Shown here in pieces: positions 55,281 to 62,004 of a DNA stretch of 64,000 nt; position 1 is the stretch's first letter; every line of letters begins with the position of its first letter. Location of the stretch: contig NC_015458.1 in NCBI RefSeq assembly GCF_000209655.1, positions 3,472,001 through 3,536,000 on the forward strand. Direction: 5' to 3'. The notes under the pieces are model-generated. The model was given only the letters and a program-made list of their open reading frames with translations. It did no database searches and was not told where the DNA came from. The position numbers and the translations under genes were made by a program. Source of the DNA: Pusillimonas sp. T7-7. GTDB lineage: Bacteria; Pseudomonadota; Gammaproteobacteria; Burkholderiales; Burkholderiaceae_B.

Positions 55281-57746
55281 ATGACAGCCACTCAAGAACC
55301 AGCACAAAAACAAAGGCGCCGCCGGCCCTTGCGTGATGTACTGCTGGCCTGCCTGGTCGTGCTGCTGCTGGCTCAGGGGTTGATAGGCTCCTTGAGTCTT
55401 TCAGCCCTGAATCGCCTGACAGCCGACAATACCGCCGAACGTATAGAGCTGATTGCGCGGCGCATGTCGTCGCAGATCCAGACCGGCATGGCGCTGGGCA
55501 AACCTTTGAACCAGTTTTTTGGCCTGTCGTCCCTGCTTGACGCTATCAAGGGTCAGGCGCCCGATCTGGTTTCAGCAGGCGTGGTACTGGCCGATGGACA
55601 AGAGTTGGCATCGGTGGGCGGCATGCCCAAGGTCGATCAGCTGCTGCATGCCTTGTCGTCCGGGACGGCTGATAATGCCGGGGTGACGCAGACACCGTCC
55701 GGCGCTGTCCGGCGCGTTGATGAGCGAGGCATGCAGGTCGGCGTCCCGCTGACTCTGTCCGATGGCGCGGTGGCTGGCATGGTGGTCTTGCAGGTCCGGC
55801 CCAAAGACAAACAGCTGGGCGGGCTGATGCTTGAAAACATCCAGGTCCTGGGGCTGACGACTCTGGTGGCGGCCTTGTTGCTGGCATTGGTTTTTCGCTA
55901 TGCCATGCCGCTGCATGAGCTGGCGGCGGCCAATAAGGCGCGCCTGCTGGTACCGCTGGCCATCCTCATGCTGGCGCAAGGGGCCTATGCCGCCTATACC
56001 ATCAGTACCTTCCGCGATGCCTGGATACAGGTGACGCAAGATAACACCCAGGTTCTTGGCGCAGGCTTGCAAAGTGATCTGAACCGGGTGCTGGGCTATG
56101 GCGTGGCGCCCACGTCTTTGCGCGGCATAGAGCAACCCATGGCACGGCTGGCCGCGTCTTTTCCCGTCATCTCCGAGCTACGCCTGCTTGATCAGCAGGG
56201 CCGGGTGCTGAACCGTGCCAATGCCCAAGGCGCTTTGCCTGTGCAAAGCGTTCCCGACATCCAGAAGCCGTTGGACTTCCCGCTGAGCGCCGATTCACAA
56301 GGGCCGGTTCTGGCTACCCTGCAAATAGGCCTGGACGAAAAGCAGATATCGGCCGGTGTGCGGGCGCGCATCCTGGATGCCGCCACGGTGGTTGCGGTGG
56401 CCATGGTTGCGGCAATAGAGCTTTTGCTTTTGCTGACGCTGTTGATGGATCGCGCCTTTTCAACACGTGTGCAGGGCAAGGCGGGCGAGCCCATGCGACT
56501 GGATGATCAAAGCAATGTCGGTGCTGTCGTGCGGCCCATCATGTTTGGCTTTTTGTTCGCCATGGCCTTGCCCCTCAGCTTCCTGCCGATTTATGCCAGG
56601 TCTTTGTTGGGAGGCGTCGAGCCTGGCCAAAGCGCAGCCTTGCTGGTGGCTTTGCCTATCGCGGTAGAAATGGGTTGTGGTCTCTTGACCGCCTTGCTGG
56701 CAGGACGCCTGACCGACAGGCGCGGTTGGCAGTGGCCGGTGCTGACGGGTTTGCTGGTTGCGGTGCTGGGCAATCTGTTGTGCGCGCAAGCGGGCAGCTT
56801 GACGTTATTTACGCTTGCCAGGGGTGTCGTCGGCCTGGGCTATGGACTGACTTGGATGGGCTTGCAAGGCTTTATCGTCACACAGAGTCCGGCCGCGTAT
56901 CGCGGCAGAAACATGGCTACAGTGATTGCGGGCTTGTTCGCGGGGCATCTGTCCGGCGCGGCAGTGGGCGCCATGCTTGCACAGCAGGTGGGGGCGTCGG
57001 CCGTGTTCGCCGTGGGTGCTTGCCTGTTGATCCTGCCCGCGCTGGGTGTGTATGCCTTGATGTGGCCTTATCGACATCTTCGGGCACAACAGGGCATCGA
57101 CGTGCTTGCGCAGCCCGCTGTTCGCTCATGGCGCGCAGTCGCCAGCTTGCTGAGCACGCGTGATTTCGGGATGCTGCTGGCAGGCTGCGTCATTCCATTT
57201 TCGATTGCCCAGGTGGGTCTGCTTACTTACGCCTTGCCTTTGTATATGGACGCGCACGGCGCTGGTTCTGCCAGCGTTGGCCGGATTCTGATGCTGTACG
57301 GATTCTGTGTCATTTATTTCGGTCCCTGGATGGGGCGGGTGGCCGACCGCAGTGCTTATAAAAAGAACTGGATCGTACTGGGTGGGTTGGTGGGTAGCGT
57401 CGGTTTGCTCAGCATGTACTTTTTCAGCGGCGTGGCGGCGGCTTCGATAGCCGTGGTATTGCTGGCTGTGGCCAGTTGTCTGGCCGGGGGCGCGCAAACC
57501 TCGTACATGCTGTCGCTGGATGATGTACAGCGATACGGAGCAGGTGGTGCAACCAGCGTCATGCGTGCCGCCGACAAGTTTGGCCAGATGCTGGGGCCGT
57601 TGGCGGTGGGCGGGCTGTTTGCTTCGGTTGGAATCTCCGGCGGCTTGGCCGTAACGGGCGCCTTCTATCTATTGGCCACCCTGGCGTTCCTGCTGGTGGC
57701 GCCCAGGCTGGTCAAGATACAGACTGGCGCGGCACCCGCTCGGTAA
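55281..57746 (+). CDS. MFS transporter with two N-terminal sensor-like membrane modules
   Basis: This 821-residue protein is an unusual fusion. Residues 20-42 and 187-207 flank a first extracytoplasmic domain (about 43-185); 222-243 and 366-390 flank a second (about 245-362) that resembles the first. Residues about 418-815 form a twelve-helix MFS with loop motif G-R-L-T-D-R-R-G-W. The duplicated sensor parts resemble Cache-like domains of the neighbouring phosphatase family. It may be a ligand-gated transporter or a transporter acting as a sensor. Its 3' end overlaps the convergent alr gene by 35 bases. Confidence 0.85.
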   Translation: MTATQEPAQKQRRRRPLRDVLLACLVVLLLAQGLIGSLSLSALNRLTADNTAERIELIARRMSSQIQTGMALGKPLNQFFGLSSLLDAIKGQAPDLVSAGVVLADGQELASVGGMPKVDQLLHALSSGTADNAGVTQTPSGAVRRVDERGMQVGVPLTLSDGAVAGMVVLQVRPKDKQLGGLMLENIQVLGLTTLVAALLLALVFRYAMPLHELAAANKARLLVPLAILMLAQGAYAAYTISTFRDAWIQVTQDNTQVLGAGLQSDLNRVLGYGVAPTSLRGIEQPMARLAASFPVISELRLLDQQGRVLNRANAQGALPVQSVPDIQKPLDFPLSADSQGPVLATLQIGLDEKQISAGVRARILDAATVVAVAMVAAIELLLLLTLLMDRAFSTRVQGKAGEPMRLDDQSNVGAVVRPIMFGFLFAMALPLSFLPIYARSLLGGVEPGQSAALLVALPIAVEMGCGLLTALLAGRLTDRRGWQWPVLTGLLVAVLGNLLCAQAGSLTLFTLARGVVGLGYGLTWMGLQGFIVTQSPAAYRGRNMATVIAGLFAGHLSGAAVGAMLAQQVGASAVFAVGACLLILPALGVYALMWPYRHLRAQQGIDVLAQPAVRSWRAVASLLSTRDFGMLLAGCVIPFSIAQVGLLTYALPLYMDAHGAGSASVGRILMLYGFCVIYFGPWMGRVADRSAYKKNWIVLGGLVGSVGLLSMYFFSGVAAASIAVVLLAVASCLAGGAQTSYMLSLDDVQRYGAGGATSVMRAADKFGQMLGPLAVGGLFASVGISGGLAVTGAFYLLATLAFLLVAPRLVKIQTGAAPAR

Positions 57747-58878
57747 GCGCCGTGCATAGCTGCGCAGGAATGGTATTGGCCTGGGCGGCCACGACTTCTA
57801 TCGGCAATTCGGGCGTACCCCAGAGCGTCACAACCGTGCCGTAGCCTGCGTCAGGATGGTCGGTCAGGTCTATGGTGAGCGTGTCCATGGATACCCTGCC
57901 GATAATCGTTGCCATACGTCCGGTAACCATGACTTCACAGCCTTCCGGGATGCTGCGTGGATAGCCATGGGCATAGCCGCAGCGTACGAGCCCCACACGT
58001 GTCTTCCGTGAGGCCAGAAAGGTGCTGCCATAACCCAGGGAGTCGCCAGCCTGTAGTGTTTGAAACCCGTATAAGGGGGCTTGCAGAACCATGGCCGGCC
58101 GCAATCCCAGGTCTTTGCCGTTCAGGCCGGCCAGGGGGCTGATGCCATACAGGGCTATGCCGCTACGCACCCAGCTGGTAAGCGCCGCGCCACTATGGTC
58201 GGACAGCAAGGCTGCCGAATTGTCGGTGCAAACCGGGCCCGGCAGGCCTTCGATCAATAGCTGAAAAGCTTGGCGTTCGGCAAGCATGGGTTCTGCTTCT
58301 TCTGCCGTAGCGTAGTGCTGTAGATGCCCCAGCTCGGCCAGGCGGCCATCCCGCAGGCCAGATTGCAAGCTTGCGTAAGCGCTTTTATAGCCGGCCTGGT
58401 CAAACCCGGCATGGTTCAACCGGCCCCGATAGCGCAGCCAGACATGGGGAGAGAAAGGGGGACGCAGCGACTGTATGGCCGCCAGCTGTTCTTGGTGATC
58501 GATGATGAGGTGCAGTGGGTAGAGAATGGGGTCTTCGAGCGCGGCTTGCGTGATCTGTGCACTCATGGCGAGAATGGGTCCGGTCCAGCCCAGGCTGCGG
58601 CAATGCCTTGCCTCGTCCAGGGTAAGCACCGCCAGACCGTCTGCCTCGCACAGGCCCGCATAGGCATGTTCGAGTGTGTGGCCGTAGGCATCGGCTTTGG
58701 CGACCGCCCAAATAAGCGGCGTCGGTAGTGTCTTTGGATAGGCCAGCAGTTGCCGCAGGCGGTTCAGGTTGTGGCGGATTGCCGTGTGATCGATCAGTGC
58801 AAGGGGTGAGTTATGGCAGGCATGCCCGCTTTTGCTGCGGGCTTGGATGGGTGTCTGTACGGGTATGGCGCTTGTCAT
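57712..58878 (-). CDS. alr: Alanine racemase
   Basis: This 388-residue PLP enzyme interconverts L- and D-alanine for peptidoglycan. The PLP Lys is K61 in AVAKADAYGHT, and the second-subunit Tyr lies in RCGYAHGYPRS. Its N-terminus is about 25 residues longer than the family norm. The ATG overlaps the TGA of the RsbW-like gene (ATGA), so it is translated with a signalling protein rather than a cell-wall gene. Confidence 0.92.
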   Translation of the reverse strand: MTSAIPVQTPIQARSKSGHACHNSPLALIDHTAIRHNLNRLRQLLAYPKTLPTPLIWAVAKADAYGHTLEHAYAGLCEADGLAVLTLDEARHCRSLGWTGPILAMSAQITQAALEDPILYPLHLIIDHQEQLAAIQSLRPPFSPHVWLRYRGRLNHAGFDQAGYKSAYASLQSGLRDGRLAELGHLQHYATAEEAEPMLAERQAFQLLIEGLPGPVCTDNSAALLSDHSGAALTSWVRSGIALYGISPLAGLNGKDLGLRPAMVLQAPLYGFQTLQAGDSLGYGSTFLASRKTRVGLVRCGYAHGYPRSIPEGCEVMVTGRMATIIGRVSMDTLTIDLTDHPDAGYGTVVTLWGTPELPIEVVAAQANTIPAQLCTALTERVPRQSVS

Positions 58879-59318
58879 TCGGTTGGCTCGGAGGAATCAA
58901 GCACTGCCACCATGCGCAGATAATTGTGCTGTTCGGTTCGAGAGTACTGAATATCTTGCAGGTAATGCCGCATCAAGCGCAAGCCGTGTCCGCCTATATT
59001 GGCCTCATCCAGGGTATCGGCCAGCGGCGCGACCTTTTTTTGAGTGGGGTCGAAGGGCAGGCCATTATCGATGAGATCAATCAGCACTTTTTGCCCTTCT
59101 TGCATAACAGCCACTTGTATGTGCTTGTTGCTGTCGTTCTCCCTGCCTTCGAAGCCATACAGCATCACGTTGGTCAGGGCTTCGTCCAGGCACAGTCCCA
59201 GTTTATGCGCTGTGCGCAAGGGCCATTGCTGTTGCTCCGCCAAGGATTCAAGCCAGGCCAGAGCCCGCGTGGCGGCATCAGCATCAGGTACAAGTGACAA
59301 CGAGGCTATTGTCTGCAT
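58875..59318 (-). CDS. RsbW-like ATP-binding serine kinase / anti-sigma protein
   Basis: This 147-residue single-domain HATPase_c_2 protein has an N-box LDEALTNVMLYGFEG (44-58), a D-box LIDNGLPFDP (82-91), a G-rich lid GGHGLRLMRHYL (109-120) and a C-terminal strand ending NYLRM. RsbW-type proteins sequester a sigma factor or other target and phosphorylate a STAS antagonist. No STAS or sigma gene lies in the window. It lies 18 bases after the NCS2-fusion gene and is coupled to alr. Confidence 0.88.
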   Translation of the reverse strand: MQTIASLSLVPDADAATRALAWLESLAEQQQWPLRTAHKLGLCLDEALTNVMLYGFEGRENDSNKHIQVAVMQEGQKVLIDLIDNGLPFDPTQKKVAPLADTLDEANIGGHGLRLMRHYLQDIQYSRTEQHNYLRMVAVLDSSEPTE

Positions 59319-59336
59319 GGGCGCTCTTTAATAAGC

Positions 59337-61109
59337 TTAATGATCAAAATGTAATCTAAGGTAAGAATTTTTACCATTGTTTCCGCTGCTGACGCGATCT
59401 GCCATGCGTTTAAGCAGCACATTCGAAAGGCCGGTCATGGCCTGATTCAAGGCTTCGTCAAAGGCAGGGTCGTCAAAATCCAGCAGGTTGCCAGGGCTGG
59501 ATTCCGCATGTGCTTTCAGGGGCAGCGGCGGGCCGCCATGGTTGAACTCCAGATCGAGATTGAATTCATCGAAGCTGCCTTGAATGGACAGAAGTTGCCG
59601 GGTACTGTCGACCTGCAGGGCCTCGGTGGCTTCCAGGCTCGCCATGGCTGCCCTGCGCACCACTTCGCGTCGGGCGCTCCAGACGGCGCCTTGCTGCTCC
59701 ACAAAATCCACGACCTGCCGCGCTATGACGGAAGGATCAGCCGCAGGGTCAATGTTCAGCCGTGCACGCCTGGAGGTTCCCAGCTGAAACAGTAGATTCA
59801 GGGTGATGGCGGTCAGTCCGGCGACGATAATGCCGTTTTTGGCCAAGAACTGGACGGCTTCGGGCGCCTGCTCCGCCAGGTCGGGCAGGAACATGGTGCC
59901 CAGGCCGGTAATAAAGGACAGTCCCACCAGAAAGATGCCCCGCGAGTCCATGGCGCGGGATGCGATGAGCTCAACGCCAGACACAATCAGGTAGGCTGCG
60001 GCATACAGCCCGACGGCGCCGATGACGGCGGTGGGAATCAAGGTCAAGGCCAGCGATACCTGCGGCAGGAAGGCGGCCAGCACCAGCAGAGCGGCCGTCA
60101 GCAGCCCTACCCAGCGCGATGTAGAGCGACTGATATGTGCCAGGGCAATGTTGGCCGATGAGGTGGCATTGGGGAAGGCGCCCAGCCACGATGCCAGTAC
60201 ATTGCCCAGCCCGTTGGCCCGTATGCCGCTGCCAGCCAGATTCATATCGGCACGGCGCCAGTCTGTATCATTCATTTTTTGCAGCAGGACGGCGCTGCCG
60301 AAGGTATCGAGCTGCGTCATCAGCGAGAGCATGGCAACGGCCAGAAGCACGCCCAGATCCATATGGAAGGCCGGTGTCGGCAGATGAGGCAGGCCGAACA
60401 CCGGGGTTTGGCTCAGCTGTTCCAGCCCTTCGATCCCGCTAAGCAGGGCGGTCAGGACAATACCGGCAAGCAGCCCCGTGAGCAAGGCAAACAGCTTGAT
60501 GCGCTGGCTGCCCCAGATCGATAGCGCAACAATAATGATCAGTGTGGTCGTGCCCACCAGGGTGTCTACCGGGCTGATTGTGCTGCCGTCGTTCATGTCA
60601 AAGGTGTAGCGCAGCGCAGGCTCGATCAACGATAAACCAGCCACGCAAATGACGATGCCCGCCACCGCAGGTGGAAACACGATACGCAGGCGGGGAATGA
60701 CGTAGCCGGCTCCGATGGCAACAAGGCCATTGACCAGGCCTATCAGTACCAGGGCGCCCAGACCATACTCGGCCAAAGCAAGCCCCACCACCACGACCAG
60801 TAGTGGATCGGGCATGTGTACGATCAGGGCGCGTGCGCCCATAGGCCTGCCCCAGGACTGCAGAAAGGTCGAGATTGCCATGCCAATAATGGTGGCGGTA
60901 ACCAAATGATGGGTGTTGTCGGCATCCAGACCGCCTATTCTTGCTGCGGCCAGAACGTAGGCGATCAAGGCCAGCGCCGTAGCCATATGCTGGAAGGCCA
61001 GGCCGGTCAGTGCAAATCCAGGCGGCTTTTCATCCGATGAATAGAGCAGGTCGGCCGGACGCCTGGAAACCACAGTAGGAGGGAGCGCAAGCTTGGAGAA
61101 AAGTGACAT
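59337..61109 (-). CDS. NCS2 nucleobase permease fused to a degenerate RsbW-like domain
   Basis: This 590-residue protein has an NCS2/xanthine-uracil-permease-like portion (residues about 25-440, twelve or more helices; TQLDTFGSAVL and PNATSSANIALAHISRS match NCS2 helices 8-10 only loosely). A soluble tail of about 140 residues follows (448-590). The tail parallels the neighbouring RsbW-like protein: an EATEAL helix at the N-box position, N-H-G-G-P at the D-box, and a terminal MADRVSSGNNGKNSYLRL strand as in HATPases. Key Asn/Asp residues are altered, so ATP binding is doubtful. A permease whose tail could bind a regulator. Confidence 0.8.
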   Translation of the reverse strand: MSLFSKLALPPTVVSRRPADLLYSSDEKPPGFALTGLAFQHMATALALIAYVLAAARIGGLDADNTHHLVTATIIGMAISTFLQSWGRPMGARALIVHMPDPLLVVVVGLALAEYGLGALVLIGLVNGLVAIGAGYVIPRLRIVFPPAVAGIVICVAGLSLIEPALRYTFDMNDGSTISPVDTLVGTTTLIIIVALSIWGSQRIKLFALLTGLLAGIVLTALLSGIEGLEQLSQTPVFGLPHLPTPAFHMDLGVLLAVAMLSLMTQLDTFGSAVLLQKMNDTDWRRADMNLAGSGIRANGLGNVLASWLGAFPNATSSANIALAHISRSTSRWVGLLTAALLVLAAFLPQVSLALTLIPTAVIGAVGLYAAAYLIVSGVELIASRAMDSRGIFLVGLSFITGLGTMFLPDLAEQAPEAVQFLAKNGIIVAGLTAITLNLLFQLGTSRRARLNIDPAADPSVIARQVVDFVEQQGAVWSARREVVRRAAMASLEATEALQVDSTRQLLSIQGSFDEFNLDLEFNHGGPPLPLKAHAESSPGNLLDFDDPAFDEALNQAMTGLSNVLLKRMADRVSSGNNGKNSYLRLHFDH

Positions 61110-61250
61110 GGGGCGGCTATGAAAGGTGTGGCAATAGCGTCGTCGGAAAGAGGACGGATCGTGTGCTGGTCAAGTCTTGATAATATTTGCCAAAAGTAGA
61201 TGCTCTCGATTACACATCAAAGTACCCTTTTCAAACAAGAAGAAGAGTCC

Positions 61251-61979
61251 ATGGCGCCAGATTGCCTGTCCTTGCAGATAGTGAATGACACGCCGGCATT
61301 GCGTTCGACCGATGTGCGGGTGGCGCCTGGCCGCAGTCGAGCCTGGCTCTACCGATTTGTGGATGACGCGAGGATGCAGGAAGCACTGCTTTCGCTTTTG
61401 TCCGAAGACGAATTGGTGCGAGCCCGGGCTTTTATAGCGCCAGCGGCTCGCCAGCACTATATTCAGACCAGAGCGGTCTTGCGCATGTTGTTGGGTCGTG
61501 TGCTTGAAACATCTCCGAAGGGGCTGGCCTTTGACTATGGCCCCTATGGCAAGCCGTCGCTGCGCGACGCCGATGCTTGCTGTTTCAATATTGCCCATTC
61601 GGGCGACTACGCACTGCTGGCGGTGTCCCAAGGCTTGCCGGTTGGCGTGGATATCGAACGGCAACGCGAAATCGAAGACCTGGATGCTTTGGCGCGTATG
61701 GTGTTGTCGCCTGCCGAGGCGGGCGGTTGGGCTGCCTTGCCGCCTGTTGATCGTGTTCCCACTTTTTTTTCCATCTGGACGGCCAAGGAGGCTTTGGTCA
61801 AGGCGACTGGCCGGGGCTTGGGGCTGAGCCTGACTTCGCTCGAGGTTGGCAGCTTGACTGGGGATATCCTTGAAGCGGGCTGCCGTGTGCAGGTGGGCGA
61901 GTCCGGCGTATGCCGCCTGCTGTCGCTGGATGCGCCCTTGGGTTACACGGCGGCACTGGCTGTGCAGGAATCCTTGTGA
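61251..61979 (+). CDS. 4'-phosphopantetheinyl transferase (Sfp type)
   Basis: This 242-residue enzyme transfers the phosphopantetheine arm from CoA to carrier domains. Mg2+/CoA motifs GVDIERQRE and FSIWTAKEALVKATGRGL are intact, and the N-terminal FDYGPYGKPSL is typical of Sfp/Gsp types. The ATG has an AGAAGAG ribosome site; another ATG (61200) is in frame but has none. It faces the NRPS end (25-base gap) and probably activates its PCP domains. Confidence 0.9.
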   Translation: MAPDCLSLQIVNDTPALRSTDVRVAPGRSRAWLYRFVDDARMQEALLSLLSEDELVRARAFIAPAARQHYIQTRAVLRMLLGRVLETSPKGLAFDYGPYGKPSLRDADACCFNIAHSGDYALLAVSQGLPVGVDIERQREIEDLDALARMVLSPAEAGGWAALPPVDRVPTFFSIWTAKEALVKATGRGLGLSLTSLEVGSLTGDILEAGCRVQVGESGVCRLLSLDAPLGYTAALAVQESL

Positions 61980-62004
61980 TCCTCCCGGACCTACAACAAG
62001 GAGA

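Noticed and set aside
55145..55336. 63-codon frame across the start of the sensor-MFS gene
   Set aside because: No ribosome site, no hydrophobic or domain signal, and it overlaps the supported start of the MFS fusion.
61150..61200. Possible Fur box (GATAATATTTGCC) before the phosphopantetheinyl transferase
   Set aside because: Only one half resembles the Fur consensus; too weak to claim iron control even though the NRPS could make a siderophore.
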